64,000 nucleotides of DNA. It comes from Lepisosteus oculatus. Lineage: Eukaryota > Chordata > Actinopteri > Semionotiformes > Lepisosteidae. Positions within the stretch are counted from its first letter, which is position 1; each line of letters opens with the position of its first letter. The notes below the pieces were generated by a model. It did not search any database and was not told the DNA's origin. It was given only the letters and a program-made list of their open reading frames with translations. This document shows positions 36,301-51,300 of this stretch, one piece after another. The stretch lies in assembly GCF_040954835.1 (NCBI RefSeq), contig NC_090711.1, positions 8,563,501 through 8,627,500 on the forward strand, in the 5' to 3' direction. A program made the translations under genes and the position numbers.

Positions 36301-39300
36301 CTTGCTGACCTGTATGGGGAACCTTTATAAAGAAAATAAAGGAAGATTAACATATTGTACATCAATTAAAAGTTAGCATATTCACAATAAATGGAGTGTT
36401 TAAGCATTTACTACTTTTTATTTGTACATTAAACCCTTGTTGAAAAACTATCTTCAAAGTACCAAAGTAAGCCATGACATCAAAGCACTTCACCACATAC
36501 AAATACATACACACCCTCTTATGTGACTTGCACCTTCAAACACATAGCTGTGGAGCTGGAAGGCATGCAGGTGAATAAGTTGCTTACAGTATGTCACTCA
36601 TTATTCAAGCATAACTACAACTTACGATCCCATGTGCCTGAGGGGTATCCATGATTTAAAGGGGCCATACCACACCATGAAAACAGCTGTCAGTTTCACT
36701 GAACACTCATGAATATTACAAAAGGACATTTGATTAAAATAACTAGGCTTAACATTTTTTTATAAAAAGAACATTATTTATTAAAACTCTGTAGCACAAT
36801 CCTTTCCCCTTTTTAAACCTGAGTGAAAGAGGACAGTGGTTTTAGCTATAGATAAATTGACATTTGTTAATATAGTCAAATTAATTACTATTTTAGAGCC
36901 TTCTGAGACTTTTCTTAACATAGTATTATACACTTCACTTTGAAGTATATCGCTTTTTAATTCAGTTTATTTTATATACCATGCTGTAAATGAAAGAGGA
37001 AACATATAAAACTCACATACTGTATATAATATTTATACAATTTCAGTTTATGTGATAACTTCAGTTTATGTGATAGCTACAGTATGTTTCACTATTTTTT
37101 GGTCTATGTACACAATTGTATAGCATATTAACTTTTTACCAACATTACAGTTATAGCTGTAATTGACGCTACATAATTAATTTCATTATGGACCTAGTAG
37201 AATTTACTTCAAAACAACCCCTTTTCTACTTTTTCTTTTTTTTTTGCTTGCCTTACTTTCAATAGCCCTTGAAGAGTTTAAAACAATTTAAAAGTGAAAT
37301 CTAATGGGAAATATTGACTCAATCTGTATTGCCTCATCATAAAATTTAGGTTATTTTCTTTCAGCGCTCACACATGGTCTAAGTGATTATTATAGATTGT
37401 TGCCTTACCATGCAGTCAGTTCCTGGAGTTTCTGTGTTGGATGTTAGCAAAGTGTTTCCTGCATTGTCATTAATTAATCTGAATTTCTCTTTCTCGCCAG
37501 CAAAAGTTAATGCCAAAAGCAATAACCCTGCAAGCCAAAGAATGGTGAAATATTAGTTTACTAATGAAATACTAATTGTGACAAAAGGGGAATGAGATCA
37601 GTACTATAGGTTTAATTTAGGAGGAAAGCTTTTCTACACATGTACACAACGCCATTTATTTATTTATTTGTCTCTCAATGTTGCAAAAGGTTTTGTGGCA
37701 GCAGGAACCAGCAGCTTCTATTTTCTTTTCTCAAGAAATTTGGTTTAGTAACTAAAACTGGTTTAGCAGTAGCCTGCTGAGTTTAAGGTTTTATGAGAAG
37801 AGAGGACAGCCGGCTCACTGTGTACAACCCAATGACATGTAATGGAATTGAGGACACCCGAGTCCTAGCGTTATGGACTGTATCAGAGAGCGATGATATC
37901 TGCTGGAAACAACTAGATGGTATTAGAGGCTGTGTTGTTAATGCTTTGAAGTCTTAATGGAATAAGAAGACAGCTACAGAAATACAGAATATACTATATA
38001 TAAAATATGAATCTGAAAGAATCTTTCTTACTCAGGGGACAGTTTGATGGGGGGGTACGGGTTGACATTTTGTCTGTATCTCAAAACAATCAGTGCCAGT
38101 ATCCCTGAGGGAGTGGCACCTTGTGCTCATTCAAGCTAATAGTAGCCACCAGAAAATGTGAGACATATCTGAGGTTACCCTAGAGGTAAACAAGACCTGT
38201 AGCTTCTTTTCTTTCTGGATAAGCCTGTTCTTACCTAGAGAAAAGCAATAATGCTCATTCTGTCCAGGAAAAAATATGATATGCTACATAAAGAAGTGGA
38301 ATTGATAACACTGGTCTTTGGGCCATGGGGACTGAAGAGCGGTGCAGTGCTTTTAATGGGACTTCACAACAGTACCTCTAGTGGTAATGTCAACCAACAT
38401 TGGCACAGAAAGATAAAGCAAAGAAGTCTCCTAGTTGACCAGAATAGTGGATTACAGCAATGCCTTTGCACTGTAATGTGTGTGAACCGCATTTGTTGTT
38501 TTCTTGAACTGTGCCTTCTTTTTAATCAAACTATTCAACAAACAAGTTGACATAACAAACACTAGAATGTCTTTGGTGCCAATGTGGGCCAGCTTTAGGG
38601 CTTAAGGTGCCTTGAGCCAAGAGCTTTCCTTTCCTGCAAGCCAATCTAAAAGAACTAGCAGAACAATATCAAGACGACACACAGCAGCATGCCATCAGAA
38701 AAACAACGTTTTGCTGTTGACAGTTTTTCTCCTGATTTGAGTCCAGTAGAGAAAATGGGGGATCAACCATCAAGAGGAAACATCTGCAATCATTGTGGGA
38801 AAAGCTCCCCTAGTTCTGGGTGTGAGAAGATTTGTTCTCCATTGCCCATTTCTGTAGACAGTGCTGTATTTCCAGGTACCAACCAATTACTCATAAAACT
38901 AGTGCACACCATGTTGCTCCATATAGACCTGATGTGGCTATGTAATGCAGTCACTAAGCTTTCTGTAGGACAATCACTTTTGGAGTGCTGGCTACCCCTA
39001 CAATCCTACTAAAGGGTTTTAGACATACAGAACAAATAAAATAAATGCAAAAGGCATTAAAAGAGAAATAGTTAAAACTTATGGGATGAAGTAAAACAAA
39101 ACTGTTTTGCACCTTAATGTTTTGGTGAAACTTTTCATATTCTTTAAAAAAAATTCAGAATTATCAGTCAACATTTTTAATAATTCTGTAATCAGCTCAG
39201 GAATATAATTAGGAATAGTAGGATGTTAACTGCACTCCTTGAAATATATACTATGACTGCCAGGAAAAAACCTTATATAATAATGGTGATTATTCTACAA

Positions 39301-42300
39301 AAAAACATGATCATACCAAGGAATAGAAATAAAACCACAAAGATGATCCCTATGGCACTGGCTCCCATCTGTGCAGCAGGGGATTTCCGGAATCTGCAGT
39401 TTGGTGGTCCTGAACTGACACAGTCACACACTGTCACAGTGAGGTTCTGGACAGAATACTGCTCCTGCTTGTCAAAGATTTTCAAAGACACTTCATACAC
39501 GCCGCTGAAAACATTACTTTCCTTGATGAGATCGACAGAATACCCTATGAAAAAGAACATTATTAAATTACATGCATTTTTGCCTTAGATTATAACGATT
39601 ACTTTAGTAGTCTTGCAGTTACCTCAAACACTGATATAAAAAACTCTTCTCTTCATTTATTCATTCAACATTTACTATTATTAAATATTTACTATTAAAC
39701 ATGTTTTCATCACACATTTTATAACACATTTTAAAGACACAATATACTGTAAATAAAATTAGATGCATGTTAATATTAAGATCAATAGGAAGACAGTGGT
39801 GAAATGTTCCTCTTCAACATTTTTGTCTCTTTAAACAAAGCCCGTTATATGTTAAGGTCATCAATACCTAATGGTTCTAAGAAATCAGAACAAAATTACT
39901 CACTTATGATTTCCTTTTAAATAAGATAAGGGATCTTCGTAATCTAAAAAAAAGGTTTTGGAAACCATACAAACTATACACAATGGCATTCTTTTTGCTT
40001 GATTGTGGTCTGTAAGGTACAGTATATAATGAAGAGATGTACAGTAGTACAACACCTAAATTAAGAAAACTTTTTTAAGTTTTGGGGTTTTACCATAAGA
40101 AGGTTCCAGTCTCCATTTTCCTTTCATTTCTTTCTCATTGATTAGCTGAAAGCGGAAGGGCCCAGAATAGGGATCTGCATCCATATCTATAGCAGTAATA
40201 GTGGTATTTGAAGGTCCACCCTCCAAACACATGTCGATAGTGGTATTTGCCACAGTGGGGGTATTGTCATTCACATCTGATAAGTGGATTTTGAGAGTCC
40301 CAGTGCCTGTCATGGGGGGATTTCCTGTGTATGTAAGAAGAGGGAGATTTCAGTACTTCATACATCAACTGAAAGCGATTTCTAATTTACAGGGACAACC
40401 TTGGAAGCATGTGTACAACAAGAGTGGAATAATTTGAGTGGAATTACTGTACATCACAAGAGTACAATAGCAGTACGATCTGAACTCACACACCTCCAGA
40501 TGGGAGGCCCTAACCATTACTTTGCACTGCCAGCTGCTCACCTACCAACTACTCTGACTGACATCTTGCACCTACATTTTAGTTTCCCTCTTTAAAGAGG
40601 ATTTCTTTCTGAACTACTTTTTTCCTATGCCTACGTCTGTAATCTCTCTATAATCTATATAGGTCTATAATTTCTCAAAACGTAAACTAGTTAATATTGA
40701 AAACTTTTCTCTCTAGTATGTTAATTCAATCAACTTAATATTACCTTTATCAATTGCGTGTATAACTATTGTGTATGTATTATTCACAACGTATGGAGAT
40801 TCTCTGTCCACCTTCTTTATTGTTTTAACTACACCAGTTTTTGGGTCCACAGTTACCCATCCCGCTGGGTCGTTTCCTATCTCATACCTGTTAAATAGAA
40901 GAAGTCCATATTAGTGAAGGAAGATAAATAAGTTCTTCTAAAGACAGCAAGGTACACAAAAATGTCAGTAGGCCTTTCTTCAGTACAATGATGTTTAAAA
41001 TCAAAAATAGTTTAACATACAGCAGATAATATTTAATTTGAAACTTTAAAAAATATCCCCTAAAACTGAACTTCACAAAAATGTTTTCCTTCAACAAAAT
41101 GTAATTACAAATATCACTTTGATTTACAGTAATTTACACCTGTACATTTGTACACAGACATTATTGAATTGAGTTAATAATAGATTGTGTGCAAGTGTCA
41201 GGTAATGTAGACATTACATTATTAAATAGTTTTTTTTAAACAAGGACCTAATAAATATAAAACCTTAAAAATTCGCAAGTAGTATGATACGTTAGAACAT
41301 ACACGAATTCACTGGATAAGCTATCGTCTTGGTCGACTGCTGTGAATGTCTCCAATACATGTCCAATTTCGGTGTTTTCCACCACATAAACATCTTTAAT
41401 TTTAGTTGTGAATTCCGGGGGGTCATTGACATCTTCTACGATGACATCCACTGTCTGCTTTATTAGTGGTGGTAGTTGTCCTTTACTGGAATCATAATGT
41501 TTCACGTCCACATCCCACAGTGTTGTAGGGTTACGTTTCTTTACAATACATGAAAAGTAATCCGCTTCATTCCTCACTGTGATCGACAAGTTCCGTCGAT
41601 TACCGCTTTCATAGTCCAGAGACTGTGATACAAAAAAAAAGAGGTAGAGGACATTGAAGTGTTTCAAAATAATTTTGCTTAAATTTAGAGTATGTGGAAA
41701 ATCCAGGGGTATCCCAGAAGGAGATTATACAAAAGACCTCCAATTTTAATATGAGCTTTACTGATGCACTGCTTGAGAGGCTGACTGGTTTTAGATTTTT
41801 TGGAAAATCTACTACTTTTTATTTGATTTATTGGAAAACCTACAATCTAGGGATGAAGGTATTTAACACAGTAGGTTAACTGTCATCCATTTGTTTACTA
41901 GTGTTGTCCTTGGATTCTGAGCCTTGCATGTCTCTGCAATGCACTGCCTATAAAAGCCTCTTATGACTGATTGTTCACGTAGTGTAACTCCAGAAAATAA
42001 TCAGTTAAGCCTCAGTGTCAACCTGTTTATGCATCTTTCAGTTAGCCTGAACACACAGATGACAGTCTGAAAAACTGAGGATCATCAGTTTTCTTTGTCT
42101 TGTCCATTCTAACATTGCACTGAGTTTTGTAGTTCTTATTATGTGTCTCAAATGTTGAGCTACTCAGCTGTAATCTGGGGTCAGCAATTTAAAGTTATCG
42201 TTGTTTGTCAGCTGCTGGTGGAAAAAGAGGTGTTTTTCTTTCAAATGTTTTGTTTTTCACCCAAAGGTGCATGGTAGGCAACCTCTCACACAGGATGCTT

Positions 42301-45300
42301 TCTTGCTTTCTTGCAGTTTTGTAAAAAAAAAATCCACTACTTGTTTGAATGGTGCCAAGGCATGGTTTTAACACCTTTAGGTATCTACATTTAGCTATCT
42401 ACATTAGGGGTGTCCAATTCTTATCCTGGGTCAGTAATACAAAAAATAAAATAATCTATTTATGATCTCTCCAAAGTGGATGAATGGATTAATAAGAAAA
42501 GGTCTCATCAGTTTCTCCAGCAATACACAAAGGACAGCTTGGAGGCTAATTAAAGATTATATGATTATGACATATGGCAATATGCCATAAAAAGAACAGC
42601 TAGCAGGAAAAGAACATTGTATTTGTATAAAATCTAACCTAAAATAAGATTTGTAATTGGAAACGAAAGGGAATAATGCATTGGAAATTTCAAAAACTCT
42701 CATAACTATGTTAGTGATATCGTTATGACCAATGAAAATGTCAGAAATGTACCCATTGCTACATGGAATATACAAGCGTGAGCACGCGTAGGCTGCAAAG
42801 GAACAGGTAACAAGTTTATTCCATGCTGAAAAGAAAAGAAAGGAAACACAACATTTCGGCTGTGGAGACTTCTTCAGGTGAACGCTCCACAGTCGAAACG
42901 TGTTTCCTTTTTTAATAAAAAAAATTTAAAGCTGTGGTAATTAGAGTGCACCATGTACAATAAATGGATTTGAATCTGGTTTAAGTTTAGTACACAAACA
43001 ACTGTAGTAAGAGAGGAAGCTTCTGAGCTTAAACCTTATATAATGTGTATCCTACTGGAATTATTATTTTTTAAGTTTATTTATATAATAGAATTTATGA
43101 TAGAAAAATAATGTTGTTATTAAAGAAAGATCCAGTCTTACCTTCACAACAGTCAAGATTCCATCATTAGTCTCTGGGTCAGTTAATATCTGAAAATTTC
43201 CATCTTTGTCCCCTTCGATGCTGTATTTTGCTTTCCAGGCAGGAGTGGGCTTTGTGTCTTTGTCATTTACCTGTATTCTGAGAACTGTCACTCCTTCATC
43301 TCTCTCCTTCACTTTACCAGAAGCCTAAAACACAAAACAACAAGTGTGTAAAACATGAGCCCACAGTTGCACTACTAAATCTAAACACGGTATATATATC
43401 TGAAATCTCTTTTCTTAAACATTGTTTTACCTTAGAAGAGAAAATACTCTAATTGTTATATCTTCCTTTTGTGGAGTGGGAAGGGTACACATGAATGCTA
43501 CAGGTCTGATTTGCGATGAATAGAATTATGAATTTTACATCCTGATTTTTAAAAGTTGAAAGGTCTACTAATAAGGCAAAACTGGTAAAGTTACCCATTT
43601 ATGCTAATTTTCAGAATATGATAGCTTTTACTTAATTATAATTTTAGGATAAAGGAATTAGCTATCAACACAGCTGACATTAAGCCTTGCTTTATTGGAG
43701 AAAATAGTCCAGGACCAGGATTCCCTGTGTTTGCTGCACAAAGTGGTCATGCAAGTTGAAACTGATAATAAATGATTTTGCCATGGTAAAGCATACTGCA
43801 CTGCAAGCTCTATAGGTTCTTCTGTTACAAATGGACCTTCTTCATGTGGTTGGATTTGCTTTTTTTCACTCTACCTCTGTCTGAGTGTTCCTGTCCTGTC
43901 TTGCCATAGTAGGGTCTGATTACTAACACTACCAGGCAACCTAAATTTGTGTAATCATCCATCTGTCCATCCATTTTCTAATATACATTATACGATTTGT
44001 ATGACCTGTATGTACAATTAGCTTGATAGTAAGTGCCACAGTAGTGGACATTCATCCATTTTCATAGCACTTTATCCAACAGGGTAAACCTTAAGGGCAC
44101 AAGGCAGGATACACCCTGGATGGGACACCAGCACACGCATACAGACACACACTCTTGCTATGGCCAGTTTTCCCAGAAGCCAATTAACTTACCTGTATGT
44201 CTTTAGATTACGGGAGGACACAAGAGCACCTGGAGGAAAACCTCAGGAAAGCTAACCATTGTGTTACCAGGCCACCCTTGTGTAATCTAAATTTGGAATA
44301 ATTATTTTAACACGTAACTTTATAGCTTAGAGCAGACCACTCACTTTTTGATTAAGAAGGACTGGGAGATTGTTGTTATCATCTTCCAGATTTAAAACAA
44401 CCGTTGCAGAGCTTGAGAGACGCACTTTTTCGCCTTGGTCTTTTGCTTCAACAATGATGGTGTATTGGTGGGCTTTCTGAAACAAAATATAGAGCAGTTC
44501 ATGATGAATGAGACCATAAAATTACCATAAACTTAATGTGTAAACTAGGTGGAATTTATACCATCAGTGTATTCTCTTTTTTTTCAAACAGTTTCCACAG
44601 ATGGTCTGAACAACTTAACTGCATTATAGATTTCTTGCTAACAGACTGTGTGCATGAAGACGTGTGAATTGACAGAAAGGAAAATCACATATATATTATT
44701 TCTAACTGTAAAATTAAAATAGATAGTGCATACAATGATACTGGTGTCCAGTTTATAATTCAATTGTCAATTTCAAACTGTAGTTGATCATTACTTATTC
44801 TCTGCTCTTCTACAGAAGATCTACACAAGAATCCCACTTTTCTTGTTTGCATGGCGTTCATTGAAAAAATAAGCTGCGTTTGTGAAAGTGGGAAAATTTA
44901 CATGTAATTTCAAAAAGATAACAATTACATGTGTTTTTAAGAACATATTTAATAAAATTATCAAACAATGGAATATGCACATTATTCTTATCCTAATAAC
45001 ATCATAACCTACATAAAATGCACATTAAGTTTAAGTACAAGGAAAATAACGGATCACTTTACTAAAACAAGTTAAATTAAAACATTCATAATAACACTAG
45101 CCCAAAATTCAAAAGTGACACAAATTACACAAAAATAAGTAAAATTGTAAGTAATTGTAGTAGATCATTTACCTCATAGTCCAAGCATCCTTTGAAGGAA
45201 ATCTTGCCATGAGTATCAATGTAGAATTCTGCATCTGTTTCTTTGGGAATAACTGAAGCAATTCTATAGGAGAAAGTTGAATTTTTGGTGTTTGGCTTAT

Positions 45301-48300
45301 CATCATCTCTGGCTGATAGAACAATCAGAGTGCTCCCTTTTAATAAAAAAAATATATAGGAAAGCAAAATTATCCCAATGAATAAAGGTGCTATTTTATA
45401 TATTATATTCATATTTTATATATGTAGCTTGGCAGGAGAGTGAAGAACAAGAGCAAACTGCTACAGACTTGGACCTGAATTTCCAGACTACAGGTGTGAT
45501 TACTAAAAATATTGTGATCAGAAACATGTGCAGTAAAGTAAAGCACTAAACCCCCCTACTGGTTGCAAAATAGTGGTTAAATTTAATCATTTTGACCATG
45601 ACCATGTCGCAACTCTTTGCTTTGGTTTTATGGATTTAAAATAAATGTTCACAAAAATATCAGACCTCAAGACTCTTGGAATGTGCCTTTCATGTGACTC
45701 ATATGCTATACTAAAAAACTACATATAATTCATGTTTAATTTCATGTTCATACGGATGTTAGTGGATGGCTACTACTGCTATCCCATTCTTTGAAAGATA
45801 GACCTTTAAGGTACAGGACATGTGGTCTTTGTTGTTTGTGTAAGGAAGTGTGTGCTGTGAGAGAAATGATGTAAAATGTTCATGGATTTCTTGTACAATG
45901 AGTATTAGAGTAAGGTGCCACTTATTATTTCCCAGTGATTTGATGGGTAATTTAAACATTTCAAACATGACCCAGATGCACAATCCGTCTAGAATCAGTC
46001 TCTGACATGGAAGCCACAGTGAGGTTTCATCATCAAAGCAACATTGGGTCATCAACTGTGATCTCGAGTAGTTTTTCTGGACAGTGGTGATGAGAAATTA
46101 ATGAATCACTTTGTTTGTGAATTAATGCATTTTAAGAACTCAGGTTACAAGAGTATGTAAAAATATCTTCTAGGATTTAGAGGGGGCTGTAGTGAAACAA
46201 TTACATATCATGGAGAACTGCAGTACTGTAGTAACCCACTCCAGACTAGCTGACCTTGCTGTGCAAAGGTATTTGCAAAATGAGGAATGCAAAATGAGGA
46301 ATGTTGACACACTGCTCTGGTGCTTCGCCGGTTCACTCAGGCAGCCATTTGTCACAGTGTGTTTGTGCGCCTGAATCATTCATCGTACAGCTCTGACATG
46401 CACAACATTGGAAGTCTGATCTGCAAAGTTTATACTATGAGTCAAATAGATGCAGATGTTCACAAATAAAGTGGACTATGGTAATAATTTGAGCTATATG
46501 AATATAATTATATCATTATTAATTTCTAGATACGTGATTCCATATTATATTCCCTATTAATCAAATTCTAAAAAGTATGCGATAACGAGTACTATGTGTT
46601 GTTTGCTGGGCTACATAATATTGAGCGAATTTAATATGCACAGTAAAGAGATTAAATGAAGCAATCGTTTCACTAGTAACCAATGCACCACGAGTGCCGC
46701 CTGTCGGTCATTTTAGCCAGCCAATCACGTACTGTGGTATAATGAGCTAATCTGCAGATAATTTCGCGCGGTACAGAGTTTTACTGTGCATTTTGAATGG
46801 TTGCATCTGTATATACAAGAGGTCAGTAGAATTCTAGGACAAATTGCTGTTATCTTGTTTCTGTGCCTCAGTTGCAAAACGTTTTGATTGTCCCGTTCTG
46901 TATTTATATCACCTTTAAAATTTCAAATATTTTTTAATACAGTAGTACCATAGACATTGTGTAATGATTTTATTTCCTGTTAAAAACATGTACTTAAAAA
47001 ACATTTTATATGCATTATATAGAATGTATATAATATAAACTGAATAGTATATCACTATAAGGAATCATTACCTTGAGCCATAGATTCTTTAATAGTAATT
47101 TCATAATGTTCCTGTTGAAAAGTTGGTGGGTGGTCATTTATGTCCAAAATTGAGATCTCAACGCCAAGCCGGGTATCCACAGCACCATTGGTAACATTTT
47201 GAGCCTGAAATGTTAGCTATGCAGATGTGAGAAGAATGAAAACATATCAAATCCAGTTTCAGCATCAGTTCAGCATCAAAATCTCAGTTTAATGTGTAAT
47301 TTTGCACTTGAAGCAATCAAGAGACTAAATTAAAGTGCTAATGATGTGATACTCTGCGTTGGAAAAATAACAAAAGATAACGGTTCATAGTGCATTTTAT
47401 AGGGACTAGGAACACTTTTACAAATGTTTTCAATTTAAAAACCTGCTGATATCTGGAGACCAGGGTCCTGAGCTGATGATAGAACAGTACTTTGGAAACG
47501 TAATGGTTCATACTTTTTTAGATCTAGACAGTTGATTAAGTAATGCACTTATTTTTATAGTCTATGAATAATTATTATTTGCTCACCTTCAGTTTATCGT
47601 ATTGCTCATAATCTACAGGTCCCAACACAGTAATGACACCAGTGTGTTGATTAATTCGAAGGATTCCCTTTGGGTCTTCATTGACCCCACTGCCAAGCAA
47701 ATCAAATGTTACGAGATATGTACGGTCCAGTTGAATCTACAAAGCAGGGTAACAATGAGTAAAAGTAAATAAAACTCATTTAGAGGAAAAATAATGAATA
47801 TGCTAATTATGAGTCTCCAGATTTGGTAAGGTGATTATTGATAAGAACTGTACAGTAGTTCTTCAGTAGTATACTAGCGTATACCGTAAGTGTAAAAAGC
47901 ACTTACACTTCTAAAAGGTTACATGAAAACTTAAAGTCAGTGACTGTGAATTAGTAGGTCACAGGGGAATTTCAATTAAATTGATAACATTGAATGTATT
48001 CCAGACAATTGGTATAATAAAATACCTTTAATTTTAATATCTTATTTAATATCTGACATTTACAGTATATCTTTGCTGCACACAACATTATGAAATAAAA
48101 TTAGAAAGATGATTTTCATGTGATTTAGTTTAAGTACAGAAAAAAATTAAAGTGCAAAATGAAAATCAATTGTTTTGCACAGGTAGTGATTACATTTAAT
48201 TTATTTCTTTGGTGTCAGTATGACCTGTGGCAGACATGAGGGAATATGGCAATAAATCAAATGTACTCTTTTTGACATAATCGTTTGATCTACACATAGA

Positions 48301-51300
48301 ATCATTTGAGAGACTGTACATGGTTGATGGCTTCTTATTTTATTTTATATAAGTTAGTCATTTGCCATTAGTTAGATGGCTGTTTGATAAAGGCTGTTCC
48401 TGAAAAGGTTATCACCTTATATATAGTTTCAGTTGTCTTTTTCACATGCTATGTACTTACAGTCCCCAGAGTATATGGAAAAGGACCTGGATTTTCCTCC
48501 TCAATGGAAAATGAATCAATGATCCAGGCTCGTTTCTGACGACTATGAATGTTTTTTGAATCAGTGGCATCCTACAGGGGTGGAGAAAAAAGATTAAAAG
48601 ATTCTACAGTCAAAGCAAACAGAAACCAGTACCGGTATCTAATAAGTACTATATGCTGTAGACATGAACATAATTTGTTATAGGCTTGCAACAACTTAAA
48701 ATATATTCAAAACATGTGTTGTGCATTTATTGAAATTTGTTAAAAAATACTGTCATGGGGAATGGTAACATTTAATGTTACTTTCATACTCATTGATCAC
48801 ATGAATAGTAGGAAAAAAGACAACCATTTACATTTAAAAAAAATGAAAGGGACAATAATTAGTGTAACACAACATCAGGATTAAAGTTATACTAAATTGG
48901 TGGTGGTGGAGGGGAGACCCCATTACCTGTAAAGCGCTTTGAGTGGAGTGTCCAGAAAAGCGCTATATAAGTGTAAGCAATTATTATTATTATTATAAAT
49001 AACAAAAACAGCAGTGATACCAAATGTTCAAGCAATGTACACCTGTCCATTATGTCTCAAAGTCCTAGCAAGCAATTAAAACTTGTATATATAATTTACT
49101 GGAAGCCTTTATTTAGCTCATACAGCTTTATATTTATATTGTTTTCTGTTGAAACTGGAAAGCATGAATGAAAATGCATCTAAATACTTGGGCATCAGAT
49201 TTGATTTGTTCCACTGTACAGAAATAACAAATCATTTTCCATTATTTTGTATGTCATGGTTAAAAGTTTCCTTCAATACAGTGCACTTTAGTAAAGCAAT
49301 ATGTTCACATTTAAAAGGCTTCTCAGTGCACAAAGCTAAAAATGACATTGCAACAAGCTTTTCATTATACAGTAGTCCCCTTTGACTAAGATAATGATAG
49401 GTTGCTTTTAATCCTTTAATCCTGTATTTCAGGTAATGAGGATTAAAACTTGGAAGCCTTTATGTAGTTCAGAGGAAATGTCTTAAGAACACAGATTTGT
49501 CATTTGTAATCATGGAATAATTTTCTTGTTGCTTCAGGGAATCACTAATGAAAGCATGTGAGGGTATGGCTAAATCTTGTGAATCCGCCAGTAATAGAAA
49601 TGACTGATTCTTTATTTAGCTGACTGTATATGTATCATAGCCATTATAGCCAACATGCATATCTGATTGTAAGAGGGTTAACAAATACTTTAAATGTTAA
49701 AAACAGTCATATTTAAATAAAGGGCACAGCAGTGTATATACCATAGTTGTGTATATAATGCATATCATTGGATTGTTATTAGTTATGTTGTAGTTATGTA
49801 GAGTATAATATAAGTTTGAGTAATCAGCTGCATCAAAATACATAGGCTGCAAAGGAGCAGGTAATTGTTCATTCCATCCTAAAAGGTAAAGAAAATACAG
49901 TTTCTGCTGTGGAGTCTTCTTCACAACTGAAAAAGTCTATACAGACAAAATGTTTTTCTTTTTTTAGCTTTCAGCATGGAATGAATATTAACCTGTTATT
50001 TTAATAAATGTACATATATACTAATACTAGTGACACTGTATATAATAATGGCTGTAGATATAAATTATATGAAAATATCGAGATGTAATCCCACAACAAA
50101 AAACGAATGCAAAAGTTAAACAAATGTTTGTTAACCATGTTGAGCTAATATGGTTCAGTCAGTCTGTTAATATTGTAACTAATTTTTAATGTAAAAGGTT
50201 TTAACACCTTCTTGAAAATTTTAAATTGTTTTGAAAATGTAACGATTCTTTATAAATCTCCACCGGCCATCCGTAGGTTGTAGATTACAAATATTCAGAG
50301 CCTACTATTAGACTATCAAATAGTAATCAAAAATACAGTGTCATGTGGAAGTTTGGTCAAACAAGATGTTTGGTCCAATATCATGCACTTTGTTGTTCTG
50401 AACAACAATTGTTAAGTTTATTTATATATATATACCGTATATACAATATACTGTAAGAATTCATATACTGCATACTGTATGTACAGAGAGCCTTAAAGAC
50501 AAAGTGAATAGAAAAAGGAAGGAAGGATTACATAAAAACATGCTGTATTTTTCATAATAACATTCAAACCTATCAGCTGATAGGAATTAGAATAAAACAA
50601 AACAAAACTGAGACTACAGTACAAAACATATTTTCTATATCTTGTTCAGTAGCTGACTTTTATTCTCAGGATGTTTTCAGGTAATTTGCAATTGATGTAA
50701 TAAGGATTTAGCTATTTATGCTTTTGGTTTTGACGCAACTTCAGAATCTTCCTCTTGTCTTAAGGTGTCTGGCTTTTCTCAAGCCAGAGGGTCACACCCT
50801 AGTTATAGTATAAAAAACAGAAATACATTTAAAAAAATCCCTTTTAAGCTTTTAGAATGTGTGCAGAGCAGTGAAAATAAAACTCAACATCTTTATGATG
50901 AAGCCAGTAATAGGGGATCGTATACGGTCTTCATAGTCTGACACATTTCCGTTTAAGAGTTAAAAGGTTTTACAGAGCCCGACAGTGATTTAGAATAGGA
51001 TTTAGTGTACTTAAGTCTTAACCTCTGTGTTCTTGTACATGATAATATTCTTAATGCTATATTACAGTTAAAAAAGGTCAGATAAGTAAAGAAAATTTTC
51101 AGGTGAAGTTAAATGCATTTGTGATCAATGTGTATTAAAGATTGCCAAGTTGGATTATATCTTTTATCTTAGCTGTATAAAGGTAGTTTTAACAGTTGAA
51201 AGCACTAGCGCATGGCTTTGAGTAAATTATAACATATATAATATTTTAATATAGTGTAACTCCTGATTATATCTAAGACGTTTAAGACTTTTGCATAGCA

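Larger units (their letters stand above)
35607..36404 (-). repeat. Tandem duplication containing a gene A tail exon
   Basis: The unit 35607-35932 recurs as 35933-36404. Both start with a TGTTAG(T/A)(A/C)GGGCAGGTGAAATG-like segment and share TATTTTTGTAGCTTCTGTCT and the exon with its flanks, ending near CACAATAAATGGA. The right copy carries about 140 extra bases (roughly 35962-36105) near its left end. Each copy contains a complete 105-nt phase-0 exon with intact splice sites. Confidence 0.88.

Noticed and set aside
38689-39012. Plus-strand open frame with a phrase resembling the SPDLNPIE motif of Tc1-type transposases
   Set aside because: The similarity is limited to a few residues. I see no terminal inverted repeats, no other transposase motif and a Cys/Ser-rich remainder, so I treat it as chance.
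39223-39588. Plus-strand open frame opposite gene A exon 11, and its twin at 63615-63860 opposite gene B
   Set aside because: Both are antisense shadows of the strongly conserved membrane-proximal exon. Their mutual similarity follows from that exon's conservation.
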